Shown: positions 43,573 through 52,454, counted from the stretch's first letter. The stretch: 64,000 nucleotides of DNA from ZCTH02-B3 sp036563895 (GCA_036563895.1 DATCLN010000215.1:1-64000); one strand, 5' to 3'. The notes: a model not told the origin generated them from the sequence alone. Numbers and translations are program-made.

Positions 43573-44005
43573 CCCCGTCGCCAAAGGACACCAGCTCCTC
43601 CTCGGCAAAGAAATTGGCCGCTTCCCGCCGGGCGCTCTCCGCCGAATCCGAAGCGTGGACGAGATTTTGCCGCGTGTTCAGCGCGAAATCGCCGCGGATG
43701 CTCCCCGGCGCGGCTTCCAGCGGATTGGTCTTGCCGATCAGCTGGCGCCCGGCCGCCACCGCCTGCTCGCCTTCCCACACCATGGCCATGACCGGGCCCG
43801 AAGTGACGAATTCGATGAGCGGCTCGTAATAGGGCCTTCCCCGGTGTTCCTCGTAATGGCGTTCCGCCAGTTCCCGCGACATCCGCAGAAATTTGGCCGC
43901 CACCAGCCTGAGTCCCTTTCGTTCGAACCGGCCGATGATTTCCCCGACCAGTCCGCGCCGGACCCCGTCCGGCTTCACCATCACGAAGGTGCGTTCCAAT
44001 TCCAT
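43547..44005 (-). CDS. ndk: Nucleoside diphosphate kinase
   Basis: Moves a phosphate from ATP to other nucleoside diphosphates. 152 residues. The N terminus MELERTFVMVKPDGVRRG and the catalytic His in NLVHASDS are present, with GKTNPLEAAPGSIRGDF and the SAESARREAANFF region. The end overlaps cheR by 26 nt. It follows hepT as in B. subtilis. Confidence 0.97.
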   Translation of the reverse strand: MELERTFVMVKPDGVRRGLVGEIIGRFERKGLRLVAAKFLRMSRELAERHYEEHRGRPYYEPLIEFVTSGPVMAMVWEGEQAVAAGRQLIGKTNPLEAAPGSIRGDFALNTRQNLVHASDSAESARREAANFFAEEELVSFGDGDGRPGAQG

Positions 44006-44084
44006 GTCGTTGCTCGCTCCTTTTCCTCGTCCATTGGGTGTTTCAAGGGCTCCGTCTGCGCCGCCTGCGCCGCCTGCGCCGCGG

Positions 44085-45053
44085 TCAGTAGCTGCGCCGG
44101 GCGATGAAACGGGCGATCTCGGACAGCTGTTCCCTCGCCGGTCCTTCCGGCAGCCGCTTGAGCGCCGTCAGCGCCTTGTCCACGTACCGGTCGGCGAGCG
44201 CCTCCGCGCGGCGGATGCCCGAGCTTTGCCGTACCAGCCGGATGGCGGCGGCGACATCTCCCCCGCTTTCCTTGATGCGCCCGATTTCCGCCAGCAGCGG
44301 CTCGCGGATGCCGCTTTCCTGCAGGGCATACAGCACCGGAAGCGTCAGGTTGCCCTGCCTCAGGTCGCTTCCCGGCGGCTTGCCGGTGACCGCTTCCGAT
44401 CCCAGGAGGTCCAGCAGGTCGTCCGTGATCTGGAACGCCATCCCCGCGTTGTACCCGTACCGGTACAAGGCCGCCGCGGCGGCGGGCGGCGCTTCCGCGG
44501 CCAGCGCGCCGAGCAGGCAGCTGACGGCGATGAGCAGGGCCGTCTTGCGGCGGATGCGGCGCAGGTAGCGGCGGATGCTCTGCCCGGTGTTGAAGAAGTC
44601 CCGGATCTGCTCGATTTCGCCGATGCACATCTGCACCATCGCGCCCGACAGCACCTGGTGGATGCGGGGCTGCTCCAGGCTGCCGATGACGGTCAGCGCC
44701 TTGGCGTATATGTAGTCGCCCGTGTACATGGCGATGCGGTTGTCCCAGCGCGACCGGACCGTCAGGCGCCCGCGGCGGATGTCGGCGTCGTCGATCACGT
44801 CGTCGTGGACCAGCGAAGCCATGTGGATGAGCTCCAGGGCGACGGCCACCCGGATGATTTTTTCCGGATCGCGCTTCCCGAACCTTCCCGCCAGCAGCAC
44901 GAATACCGGCCGGATCCGCTTGCCGCCCGCCTGCAGCAGATGCAGCGACGTCTCGCTGAGCAGCGGCAGGTCGGAGCGGATGCTTCGCTCCAGCTCTTCT
45001 TCGATGCGGTCCAGTTCGGGCTTCAGCGATGCGTAAATGTCCAGCAGGTTCAT
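44085..45053 (-). CDS. hepT: Heptaprenyl diphosphate synthase, catalytic component II
   Basis: A trans-prenyltransferase that, with HepS, makes the C35 side chain of menaquinone. 322 residues. The first Asp-rich motif is DDVIDD (84-89), the second DDLLD near 213; GGKRIRP (43-49) and the chain-length region before the first motif are typical. Its start overlaps the mqnA end by 4 nt. It ends the menaquinone operon. Confidence 0.96.
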   Translation of the reverse strand: MNLLDIYASLKPELDRIEEELERSIRSDLPLLSETSLHLLQAGGKRIRPVFVLLAGRFGKRDPEKIIRVAVALELIHMASLVHDDVIDDADIRRGRLTVRSRWDNRIAMYTGDYIYAKALTVIGSLEQPRIHQVLSGAMVQMCIGEIEQIRDFFNTGQSIRRYLRRIRRKTALLIAVSCLLGALAAEAPPAAAAALYRYGYNAGMAFQITDDLLDLLGSEAVTGKPPGSDLRQGNLTLPVLYALQESGIREPLLAEIGRIKESGGDVAAAIRLVRQSSGIRRAEALADRYVDKALTALKRLPEGPAREQLSEIARFIARRSY

Positions 45054-45964
45054 GAGTTCACCCGTGACTCCCCGGGCCTGAAAACGGCGTCTCCGCCCGT
45101 CGCGGCCTCCGGATCGAAATCCGGCGGAAGCAGGCCGAGTTCCCGCGCGAAGCGGAAGTACAGCCGGAGACCGGCCCTTTGGGCTTGTCCGAAATCATAG
45201 CACAGATTGGCAAAATAGCCGTGCCAGTAGGCGTCCGTCCCGCCGATCTCCGCCACGGCGCGCTCCACGAGGGGAGCGGGATCGCGCAGGGAACGCTCCT
45301 TGCTGGCCAGGAGCGCTTCGCAAATCTCCGCCACGGCGTCCGGGCGGGCATCCGCCGTCTCCCGGCGCACCGCCCACACGGCGAAGGTCATCCAGTTGCC
45401 GGTCCACAGGTGCCACACTTCCCCCAGGTCCAGCACCCGGCAGCCGGAGGGGCGCCAGGACGCGCGGATGGCGTGGTCGCCGATGAGCAGCGCCGCGTCG
45501 GCCCGCTCCAGCATGCTTTCCAGGGAAGGTTCCGCGTATTCGTAGGTCGGACTGCCGCCCCAGAATTTTTCCATGATGATCCGAAGCAGTGCCACCGATG
45601 TGGCCGACGTCGTCGTGACCGCGATTTTGCCCCTGAGCACCCGTTCCAGCGGGGATTTCAGAAACAGCAGGATGGATTTCACCCGGCCGAGGGCGCTGAC
45701 CGAAAGGTCGGGCAGCAAATAGAACCGATCCGCGTATTGTCCGTAGGCGAAGGAGGAAATCGCCGCCACGTCGATTTCGCCGGCCGCCAGGCGCCGGTTG
45801 AGCGCCGCCGGCATGTCCCGCACCGGCTCCACGGGGGTGCGGAGCGACGCGGGATCGAAATGGAAAAACACCGGCCAGCAATTGGTATACGGATAGATCC
45901 CGACGCGGATCGGACGCCGCCGTCCGGAACCGCCGTCCGCGGCTCCTTTCCGATGGTTACTCAT
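45050..45964 (-). CDS. mqnA: Chorismate dehydratase (futalosine pathway)
   Basis: MqnA turns chorismate into 3-enolpyruvyl-benzoate, the first step of the futalosine route to menaquinone. 304 residues of a periplasmic-binding-protein-like fold. RVGIYPYTNCWPVFF, the LAAGEIDVAAISSFAYG stretch and TTTSATSVALLRI are typical. Start ATG 45964 has GGGGAGAA upstream and overlaps the ubiX end by 8 nt. Its presence next to hepT, in place of the classical men route seen in B. subtilis, is notable. Confidence 0.92.
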   Translation of the reverse strand: MSNHRKGAADGGSGRRRPIRVGIYPYTNCWPVFFHFDPASLRTPVEPVRDMPAALNRRLAAGEIDVAAISSFAYGQYADRFYLLPDLSVSALGRVKSILLFLKSPLERVLRGKIAVTTTSATSVALLRIIMEKFWGGSPTYEYAEPSLESMLERADAALLIGDHAIRASWRPSGCRVLDLGEVWHLWTGNWMTFAVWAVRRETADARPDAVAEICEALLASKERSLRDPAPLVERAVAEIGGTDAYWHGYFANLCYDFGQAQRAGLRLYFRFARELGLLPPDFDPEAATGGDAVFRPGESRVNS

Positions 45965-46601
45965 GCGCTTCTCCCCATCTCGGGTACAGTTCGTGATCGA
46001 TGCCCATCTGGTCCAGCACCTTCCCCACCATGAAGCGGACGACATCCGCCAGGTCCCGCGGCTTCGTGTAGAACGCCGGCATGGCGGGGATGACGCGGAC
46101 GCCGAGGCGCGCCAGCTTCAGCATGTTTTCCAGGTGGATGGCGCTGAGGGGCGTTTCCCGCGGCACAATGATGAGGGGACGTCCTTCCTTCATGGCGACG
46201 GCCGCGGCGCGGGTCAGCAGGTTGTCCGCCGCTCCCGTGGCGATGGCCGCGAGGGTTCCCATGGAACAGGGCACGATGGCCATCCCCCGGCAACGGAACG
46301 TTCCGCTGGCGATGGCCGCGCCGACGTCATTCGGCGGGTAATGCACGAGAACGCCCCGCTCCGGCGGATTCCCGAAGGCGGCCGCCAGCGATTCGCTCCG
46401 CCTCGCGGCGTCCCAGCCGAGCTCGTCCTTGAGCACCCGCCAGCCGGCGTCGGAGATGACCAGGTGCACCTCGTATTCGCGTTCCAGAAGGGCCCGGACG
46501 AGCTCCACACCGTACACGGCGCCGCTGGCGCCGGTCATGCCGATCACCCAGCGGCGGTCCCCCGCCCCCGCGGGCCTTGCGGCATCCTTCATGCCTGCCA
46601 T
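45957..46601 (-). CDS. ubiX: UbiX-like flavin prenyltransferase
   Basis: Makes prenylated FMN for a UbiD-type decarboxylase, which the futalosine pathway needs late. 214 residues. GMTGASGAVYGVELVRAL binds FMN; VPCSMGTLAAIATGAADNLLTRAA and PRETPLSAIHLENM are family signatures. It overlaps ubiA by 13 nt and mqnA by 8 nt. The partner UbiD-like decarboxylase is not in the window. Confidence 0.94.
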   Translation of the reverse strand: MAGMKDAARPAGAGDRRWVIGMTGASGAVYGVELVRALLEREYEVHLVISDAGWRVLKDELGWDAARRSESLAAAFGNPPERGVLVHYPPNDVGAAIASGTFRCRGMAIVPCSMGTLAAIATGAADNLLTRAAAVAMKEGRPLIIVPRETPLSAIHLENMLKLARLGVRVIPAMPAFYTKPRDLADVVRFMVGKVLDQMGIDHELYPRWGEAHE

Positions 46602-47470
46602 GCGCGCGCCACCACCAGATCAATGAACGTGAAGAAAAACACGACGGCGCTCAGGATGCCGTTCATGGTAAAAAACGCGGCGTTCAGCCGGCTCAGGTCG
46701 TGGGGGCGGACGAGCCGGTGCTCGTGGACCAGAATGCCGCAGGCCAGGGCCGTTCCCGCCAGATACCACCAGCTGAGTTCGGTCAGCGCCATGAGCACCA
46801 CGAAACCGGCCGCCGTCAGCAGATGGAACAGGCGGGCCATCATCAGGCCGCGGGCGATGCCGAACCGGGCCGGAATGGAATACAGCCCTTCGCGGCGGTC
46901 GAAGTCCACGTCCTGGCAGGCGTAGATCACGTCAAAGCCCGCCGTCCACAGCGCGACGGAAAGATAAAGCACCATCGCCGGAAGCGACACCGTGCCGCTG
47001 ACCGCCACCCAGCCGCCCAGCGGCGCAAGGCCGATGGTCAGCCCGAGGATCAGATGGCACAGCCAGGTGAACCGTTTCGTGTAGGAATAAAAAACCAGCA
47101 TGAACACCGCGACCGGCAGGAGTTTCACCGCCAGCGGATCCAGCTGGAACGCGGCCCAGAACAGCAGCAAAAACGAGATGATGACGAACACGACCACTTC
47201 CGCGGACTTGAGCTTCCCCGCGGGCAGCGCCCGCGAAGCCGTGCGGGGATTGCGGGCGTCGATGGCCTTGTCGATCAGGCGATTGAGGCCCATGGCCGCA
47301 CTGCGCGCGCCCACCATCGCCAGCAGGATCCAGCCGCATTCGGCCCACGTGGGCAGCCGCGCCTCTTCCGTCACCGCGCCGAGGATGGCGCCGACATACG
47401 CGAAGGGCAGGGCGAAAATGGTGTGCTCGAACTTGATCATTTCGAGGAACACCCTGATTTTGCGGATCAC
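46589..47470 (-). CDS. mqnP: UbiA-family menaquinone prenyltransferase (MqnP type)
   Basis: A membrane prenyltransferase that attaches the polyprenyl chain. 293 residues with about eight transmembrane helices. The first Asp-rich motif is NRLIDKAIDARNPRT and the second is YACQDVDFDRREG. The context with mqnA and ubiX suggests the MqnP form rather than 4-hydroxybenzoate transfer. GTG 47470 has AAGGAGG 10 nt upstream and overlaps the menG stop as GTGA. Confidence 0.92.
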   Translation of the reverse strand: MIRKIRVFLEMIKFEHTIFALPFAYVGAILGAVTEEARLPTWAECGWILLAMVGARSAAMGLNRLIDKAIDARNPRTASRALPAGKLKSAEVVVFVIISFLLLFWAAFQLDPLAVKLLPVAVFMLVFYSYTKRFTWLCHLILGLTIGLAPLGGWVAVSGTVSLPAMVLYLSVALWTAGFDVIYACQDVDFDRREGLYSIPARFGIARGLMMARLFHLLTAAGFVVLMALTELSWWYLAGTALACGILVHEHRLVRPHDLSRLNAAFFTMNGILSAVVFFFTFIDLVVARAWQA

Positions 47471-48192
47471 GATCCGGCCGCCTCCTTGATGCCGATGTGA
47501 ATCGCGGCGACCCCGCCGGTGAGCGGATAGACGCGCACGTCCGCAAGACCCGCGGCCCGGAACCGTTCGGCCAGCTCCGCCATGTCCGGAAAGGACGCCA
47601 GCGATTCCGGCAGCCAGCGGTACTGCTGGTAGCGGCCCGCCACCCATTTCCCGATCAGCGGCATGATCCGTTCAAAATAAATGCGGTAGACCGTGCGGAA
47701 CGGCTCCCAGTCCGGCTTGGAAAGTTCCAGGCAGACCACCTTGCCGCCGGGCCTGGCGACGCGGGCCATCTCGCGCAGCACCCGGTCGATGTCCGGCACG
47801 TTGCGCAGCCCGAAGCCGATGGTGACGTGGTCGAAGGAATTGTCGGGAAACGGCAGGTCCATGGCGTTGCCGTGCACGAGCTCAATGAGGTGGGAAAGCC
47901 CGGCGCGTTCGATTTTCGCCCGGCCCACCTCCAGCATGTTGCGGCTGAAGTCCAGCCCGACGGTGCGGGCGCCGCTGGCCCGGGCCAGGGCGATGGTCCA
48001 GTCGCAGGTGCCGCAGCAAAGGTCGAGGGACGTCTCGCCTGGGCGCACGTCCATCAGGCGCATCGTCCGGCGCCGCCACGCCTTGTGCCGCCGGAAGCTG
48101 ATCAGGTCGTTCATCAGGTCGTATTTCGGCGCGATGCTTTCAAAAACGGCATGGACATGCCGCTCTTTCGTTTCCGCGTCCATCCCCTTCAC
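47467..48192 (-). CDS. menG: Demethylmenaquinone methyltransferase
   Basis: UbiE/MenG methylates demethylmenaquinone with SAM in the last step. 241 residues. VFESIAPKYDLMNDLISF, the SAM motif LDLCCGTCDWTIALA and PFPDNSFDHVTIGFGLRN are typical. It lies between hepS and ubiA, overlapping both by 4 nt. B. subtilis has the same order hepS-menG-hepT without the genes in between. Confidence 0.97.
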   Translation of the reverse strand: MKGMDAETKERHVHAVFESIAPKYDLMNDLISFRRHKAWRRRTMRLMDVRPGETSLDLCCGTCDWTIALARASGARTVGLDFSRNMLEVGRAKIERAGLSHLIELVHGNAMDLPFPDNSFDHVTIGFGLRNVPDIDRVLREMARVARPGGKVVCLELSKPDWEPFRTVYRIYFERIMPLIGKWVAGRYQQYRWLPESLASFPDMAELAERFRAAGLADVRVYPLTGGVAAIHIGIKEAAGS

Positions 48193-49070
48193 CCCAATTC
48201 ACTCGCCAGGGAAGCCTGCGAAACGCCGGCTTCCGCCAGGAACGGTTCGAAGAGGGGTCTCAGCTCGCTGACCAGCTTGTCCGAAGGAAGCCGCTCCAGA
48301 AGGCCAAACAGCAGCTCGGCGGATTGGCGGAGCAGCCCCGCCAGCGTGTCGGCCGCCGCGTATTTGTCCAGGCACTGGCGGATGACGCCGTCCTCCGGAT
48401 GCATGCGGATCCTGAGCCGGTCTTCCTCGCTGCCCGTCTGCAGCACGTGCCAGAATCCCCACCCGCCGCCGAGCCTCTCCGCGCGGCGGACGCGCCTGAG
48501 CTCCTGCAGGAGCAGCTCGCACCGGCTGAACAGGCGGACCATTTCCGGCCACACGCGCCCCGCCCAGCCGCCCATGAGGGAGGAAAAGGTCACGAACAGG
48601 CCCGCGCGGATTTCCGACCCCAGCTGGACGTATTCCTCCGCGCTGAGGCCGAGCTGTTTCATCTTCGTGTAGAGGATCATCTTCAGCCGGTTCAGCTCGC
48701 AGATCGTTTCCCCGATGCGCCGCACCATCCCGATCTGCCCCGCGTGGGCCAGCAGATGGTAGAAACGGCTGCTGAAATAGTCGCCGGCCAGCACCTTGAG
48801 CTGCCGGGCGAGCATGGCGCCGGCGTCCGCGGGTTTGCCGCCCTCGTCGTGATCCACCAGATCGTGGGTGTCCAGCCCCATCTGCACCAGCGAGGTGCAC
48901 AGCACCAGGATGTCCCGGTCCGCCGCCAGGGGCGGATCGGGCTGATGGGTCAGCATAACGTACAAAAGCCGCACCCGGCCGTCCGGAAATTCGGGCAGCT
49001 CCGTGTGCAGCGCGATCATGTCGTAATCGGTGTATTTTCTGGCCATCTGGACGATCCGGGTGATTGACAT
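48189..49070 (-). CDS. hepS: Heptaprenyl diphosphate synthase component I
   Basis: The regulatory partner of HepT. 293 residues, all helical, without the Asp-rich motifs. DTHDLVDH, LAGDYFSSRFYHLLA and SSLMGGWAGRVW regions match HepS/GerC1. It is needed for chain-length control and activity. It is the first gene of the menaquinone operon and has an extended -10 promoter 60 nt upstream. Confidence 0.93.
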   Translation of the reverse strand: MSITRIVQMARKYTDYDMIALHTELPEFPDGRVRLLYVMLTHQPDPPLAADRDILVLCTSLVQMGLDTHDLVDHDEGGKPADAGAMLARQLKVLAGDYFSSRFYHLLAHAGQIGMVRRIGETICELNRLKMILYTKMKQLGLSAEEYVQLGSEIRAGLFVTFSSLMGGWAGRVWPEMVRLFSRCELLLQELRRVRRAERLGGGWGFWHVLQTGSEEDRLRIRMHPEDGVIRQCLDKYAAADTLAGLLRQSAELLFGLLERLPSDKLVSELRPLFEPFLAEAGVSQASLASELG

Positions 49071-49132
49071 TCTCCAGCCTCCGGGGTCTCGGCAAACCGC
49101 AGCGTTCAGGATGCATTGCAGGATACGATGGT

Positions 49133-49141
49133 ATTATAACA
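49133..49141 (-). promoter_or_regulatory. Extended -10 promoter of the menaquinone operon
   Basis: TGTTATAAT on the minus strand (49141-49133), about 60 nt upstream of hepS. No clear -35 is at the right distance. Confidence 0.7.
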
Positions 49142-49179
49142 TATCCGTTCCCCTGCGGCACGAAAGCGGCATTTTTCCG

Positions 49180-49722
49180 TCATTGCACCGCGCGATCCAG
49201 CCAGCGCCGGCCCGCCGGCGTGACGAGCAGCCGGAACTGCGACCGCCACGCTTCGTCCGGCATATCCCGCGGGGACCTCAGTTCGGCGAGCCGCTGCGGC
49301 GTCCAGTCTTCGCGGCGCGAGTCGGCGGCAAACAGCAGTTCGTTCCCGGTCCTGCTCCCCGCTCCGTACACGCGGACGAGCAGCCGCTTCACGTTGGACA
49401 CCTGCGCGAAGGAAAAGCGGGCCAGCGTGCCGACGTCCTCCCAGACGGCAGCCGGCTGTCCGGGGCCCTGGCGGGCGGCCAGATCCACCGTCAGGATGGC
49501 GTGATCCCAGCCGACGCGCAGAATCCGGTTCCCGAGCGGCAGCGCCGCCATCGCGTCCGCCAGGTTGTCCGCGGCCAAACGCTCCACGCGAAGGGGCGTG
49601 AACACGGCCAGCGGCCTTTCGCCCTCCGGATGGCGAAGCTGCGGTTCCGCCAGACGGGCCAGCGCCAAAGCCGCAAAGAAACAAAGGGCGGCCAGAACGA
49701 AGTTGCGCAGGACCAGGTCCAC
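49180..49722 (-). CDS. Membrane-anchored protein of unknown function
   Basis: 180 residues with one N-terminal hydrophobic helix (about 7-24, FVLAALCFFAALALARLA) and an external domain with about six strands and repeated charged residues. I do not recognise the domain; it might be related to the GerM or sporulation-membrane type, but that is only a guess. GTG 49722 has AAGGGGTGGG 7 nt upstream. It lies between a terminator after mtrB and the menaquinone operon. Confidence 0.6.
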   Translation of the reverse strand: MDLVLRNFVLAALCFFAALALARLAEPQLRHPEGERPLAVFTPLRVERLAADNLADAMAALPLGNRILRVGWDHAILTVDLAARQGPGQPAAVWEDVGTLARFSFAQVSNVKRLLVRVYGAGSRTGNELLFAADSRREDWTPQRLAELRSPRDMPDEAWRSQFRLLVTPAGRRWLDRAVQ

Positions 49723-49805
49723 GGCAACCCACCCCTTTGCCGGCAGCGGTTCGCTTGCGGCGCGTCCGTTCCGCCGCGGAGCGCCCCATCCTCATTGTAC
49801 AAAAC

Positions 49806-49829
49806 AAAAAGGCGGGCTATGCCTCCGCC
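49806..49829 (-). terminator. Weak terminator between mtrB and the membrane protein gene
   Basis: GGCGGAGGC and GCCCGCC form an imperfect stem with an ATA loop, followed by TTTTTGTTTT on the minus strand. It is 110 nt after the mtrB stop. Confidence 0.7.
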
Positions 49830-49942
49830 TGTCCTCTTTTGCCCTTCGCCGCACCGGCCGCCGGCGCGTTCCGTCCGGCCGCGGCTTCCTTTGCGCTCCT
49901 TGCGTTCCCGTCCGCCGCGCTCCATTCGCTCCGGGACGCCGG

Positions 49943-50170
49943 TCAGTCCCCGGTCTCGAACGATCCGTGCCGGGTCAGCACCAGGGCGCGCCCGCGGATC
50001 TTGATGGCGGACGTGTGCTCGGTGAACTGGGCGATGAGGGCTTCGCCGCGGTCCAGCTTCTCGGTGTGGTGGAATTTCGTTTCCTGGCCGCGCGTCAGGC
50101 CGTACACCTGGACGCCGTTGTCAAGCGCCTTGATCACGATGAAGTCGGCCAGCACATGATCCGTGTCCAT
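49943..50170 (-). CDS. mtrB: Trp RNA-binding attenuation protein (TRAP)
   Basis: TRAP forms an 11-subunit ring that, with tryptophan bound, wraps (G/U)AG-repeat RNA. 75 residues as in B. subtilis, and aligned throughout: DFIVIKA, YGLTRG, TKFHHTEKLDRGE and QFTEHTSAIKIRG. The RNA-contacting Lys38, Lys57 and Arg59 (Bacillus K37, K56, R58) are kept. Start ATG 50170 has GAAGGAG upstream. Its trp target is at 39577-39599. In B. subtilis mtrB follows folE (mtrA), which is absent here; tRNA-Pro takes that place. Confidence 0.96.
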   Translation of the reverse strand: MDTDHVLADFIVIKALDNGVQVYGLTRGQETKFHHTEKLDRGEALIAQFTEHTSAIKIRGRALVLTRHGSFETGD

Positions 50171-50225
50171 GGACTTCGCTCCTTCCCCCGCGCGTCCGTC
50201 CGGAGGGGAAACGCCGGCCAATACG

Positions 50226-50259
50226 CAAAAACCTCCATCCGCTAGCGGGATTGGAGGTT
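50226..50259 (-). terminator. Terminator after tRNA-Pro
   Basis: A stem of AACCTCCA with TGGAGGTT plus inner CCGC/GCGG pairing, followed by TTTTTG on the minus strand, 15 nt after the tRNA end. Confidence 0.88.
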
Positions 50260-50274
50260 TGGTGGTCGATGCAA

Positions 50275-50351
50275 TGGTCGAGACGACTGGATTTGAACCA
50301 GCGACCCCACCCACCCCAAGGGTGTGCGCTACCAGGCTGCGCCACGTCTCG
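50275..50351 (-). tRNA. tRNA-Pro (anticodon GGG)
   Basis: A complete cloverleaf on the minus strand. Acceptor CGAGACG pairs with CGTCTCG; the D stem is GCGC/GCGC. The anticodon stem CACCC/GGGTG holds the loop TTGGGGT with anticodon GGG. The T arm has GCTGG, TTCAAAT, CCAGT. A discriminator A and an encoded CCA follow. Confidence 0.97.
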
Positions 50352-50423
50352 ACGTGCCGTCCGGCGTTTCCGCCGCCGTACCGTCCAAGCCGCGCCGGAC
50401 GATCTCGGCAAGATACGAATGTG

Positions 50424-50453
50424 ATTATAACACAGCCCCGAAACGATGCGCAA
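50424..50453 (-). promoter_or_regulatory. Promoter of tRNA-Pro
   Basis: TTGCGC (50448-50453), 18 nt, then TGTTATAAT with a perfect -10 (50424-50429) on the minus strand, 75 nt before the tRNA. Confidence 0.75.
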
Positions 50454-50482
50454 GCACCCTGGGCGGGCGATGGGCGCCGCCC

Positions 50483-50755
50483 TTATTTGATCGCGTCCTT
50501 GAGCGCCTTGCCCGGCCGGAAAGCGGGCACTTTGCCGGCGGGGATTTCGATTTCCTCGCCGGTCTGCGGATTGCGCCCCCTGCGGGCGGACCGCTCGCGG
50601 ACCTCGAAGTTGCCGAAGCCGACTAGCTGCACCTTTTCCCCGTTCTGCAAAGCTTCCGAAATGATGTCAAACACGGCATCCACCGCGCGCGTCACGTCTT
50701 TCTTGGACATGTCGGTCCTTTCAGCCACCCGGGCGATCAGTTCGGATTTGTTCAA
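50483..50755 (-). CDS. hup: DNA-binding protein HU
   Basis: A small histone-like protein that bends DNA. 90 residues, typical. NKSELIARVAE, LVGFGNFEVRERSARRGRNPQTGEEI and IPAGKVPAFRPGKALKDAIK are the usual HU segments. TTG 50755 has GGGAGGTG 8 nt upstream. It lies between spoIVA and tRNA-Pro, as hbs follows spoIVA in B. subtilis. It has its own promoter. Confidence 0.97.
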   Translation of the reverse strand: MNKSELIARVAERTDMSKKDVTRAVDAVFDIISEALQNGEKVQLVGFGNFEVRERSARRGRNPQTGEEIEIPAGKVPAFRPGKALKDAIK

Positions 50756-50813
50756 GCCCTGTTCACCTCCCGCCAATTTCCAGCATGTTATCTTTTTTTC
50801 CGTTTCACGGAAA

Positions 50814-50843
50814 ATTATACACACCGTGGCGCGGAGGATGCAA
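50814..50843 (-). promoter_or_regulatory. Promoter of the HU gene
   Basis: TTGCAT (50838-50843) and a perfect TATAAT (50814-50819), 18 nt apart, on the minus strand. Just after the -10 is a hairpin TTTTCCGT/ACGGAAAA in the leader. Confidence 0.72.
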
Positions 50844-50896
50844 CCCGGCCCCAGGGGAGGATGCGATCCTGCCTCATTGGGAGATAAAGTCCCGCC

Positions 50897-52375
50897 CTAC
50901 AGGATGATGGCGATGAGGCCTCCGGATCCCTCGTTGACGATGCGGGCCAGGGTTTCCTGCAGCTTGTAGCGGGCGTTGTCGGGCATCATGGCGACCTTGC
51001 CCTGGATGCCTTCGCGAACGATCGAATGCAGCGAACGGCCGAAGATGTCCGACTCCCAGATCTTGATCGGGTCCTTCTCGAAATCCTGCATCAGGTAACG
51101 CACCAGTTCCTCGCTCTGCTTCTCCGTGCCGATGATCGGCGCGAACTCCGACTCCACGTCCACGCGGATCATGTGGATGGACGGCGCCGTCGCCTTGAGC
51201 CGCACGCCGAACCTCGAGCCGTGGCGGATGATCTCCGGTTCGTCCAGTTGCATCTCCTCCAGCGTCGGCGTGGCGATGCCGTATCCGGTGGTCTTGACCA
51301 TTTCCAGCGCGTCGGCGAACCGGTCGTATTCCCGCTTGGCGTGCACGAATTCCTGCATGAGCTGCAGGAGGTGGTCCTTGCCGCGGATTTCCGTGCCGAC
51401 GATTTCCGTGAGCACCCTGTCATACAGTTCATCGGGCGCGTACAGGTCGATCTCCGCCACGCCCTGGCCCATGTTCATGCCGCTCAGGCCGGCGCGGGAG
51501 ATGAATTCGTATTGCGAGAATTGCTGGACGACGCGGTCCACGTCGCGCAGCCGGCGGATGTCCTTCACCGTGTCGCGGACGGCGTTTTCAAAGCTGGACC
51601 GCAGCCAGTGCTTCTCGTCCAGCACCATGACCCAGCTCGGCAGATTGACGTTGACCTCGTGGACCGGGAATTCGAACAGGGCCTCGCGCAGGACGCCCAG
51701 CACCTCTTCCTCGCCCATCGTGGCCGCGCTCAGGGCGAGGACGGGAATGTCGTACTTGGCCGCCAGTTCCTGGCGCAGGGCCTGCGTTTCCTCGCTTCTC
51801 GGCCGGGCGGAGTTGATGACGAGGACAAAGGGCTTGCCGACTTCCTTCAGCTCGTTCACCACGCGCTCTTCGGCTTCCAAGTAGGCGCTGCGGGGAAGGT
51901 CCGCGATGGTGCCGTCGGTGGTCACCACCACGCCCAGCGTGGAATGCTCCTGGATCACCCGCCGCGTGCCGATCTCCGCCGCTTCCTGGAACGGAACCGG
52001 CTCGTCGAACCACGGGGTCGTCACCATGCGCGGCCCCGTTTCATCCTCGTATCCCTTCGCCCCTTCCACGGCGTACCCGACGCAGTCCACCAGCCGGACG
52101 TTCACTTCCAGGCCGTCCGCCACTTTGACCTGCACCGCCTGGTTGGGCACGAATTTCGGCTCCGTCGTCATGATCGTACGTCCGGCTCCGCTTTGCGGGA
52201 GCTCGTCGATGGCCCGGACGCGGTCCGCTTCGTAGGCGATGTTCGGTATCACGACGGTTTCCATGAAACGTTTGATGAAGGTCGACTTGCCCGTCCGGAC
52301 GGCGCCGACGACCCCAAGGTAAATATCGCCGCCGGTGCGTTCGGCGATATCCTTGAAAATGTCCACTTTTTCCAC
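50897..52375 (-). CDS. spoIVA: Stage IV sporulation protein A
   Basis: The ATPase that forms the base layer of the spore coat. 492 residues as in B. subtilis. It begins VEKVDIFKDIAERTGGDIYLG; the Walker A motif is GAVRTGKS (24-31), with PEFVPNQ-like PKFVPNQ and the long middle and C-terminal domains. GTG 52375 has GGGAGGG upstream; extra codons further up are not part of the family. A sigma-E-like promoter is at 52455-52482. It lies after yphF and before the HU gene. Confidence 0.98.
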   Translation of the reverse strand: MEKVDIFKDIAERTGGDIYLGVVGAVRTGKSTFIKRFMETVVIPNIAYEADRVRAIDELPQSGAGRTIMTTEPKFVPNQAVQVKVADGLEVNVRLVDCVGYAVEGAKGYEDETGPRMVTTPWFDEPVPFQEAAEIGTRRVIQEHSTLGVVVTTDGTIADLPRSAYLEAEERVVNELKEVGKPFVLVINSARPRSEETQALRQELAAKYDIPVLALSAATMGEEEVLGVLREALFEFPVHEVNVNLPSWVMVLDEKHWLRSSFENAVRDTVKDIRRLRDVDRVVQQFSQYEFISRAGLSGMNMGQGVAEIDLYAPDELYDRVLTEIVGTEIRGKDHLLQLMQEFVHAKREYDRFADALEMVKTTGYGIATPTLEEMQLDEPEIIRHGSRFGVRLKATAPSIHMIRVDVESEFAPIIGTEKQSEELVRYLMQDFEKDPIKIWESDIFGRSLHSIVREGIQGKVAMMPDNARYKLQETLARIVNEGSGGLIAIIL

Positions 52376-52454
52376 GGAAATTCCCTCCCAACATAAATGG
52401 CGAAACCTGCGCGATCCGCCCGCAAGACGGACTCGTACACCATGGACCGGTATC

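Noticed and set aside
49943..50314. Longer start for mtrB including the tRNA terminator region
   Set aside because: The frame is open upstream, but TRAP is 75 residues in relatives, and GAAGGAG sits before the ATG at 50170.
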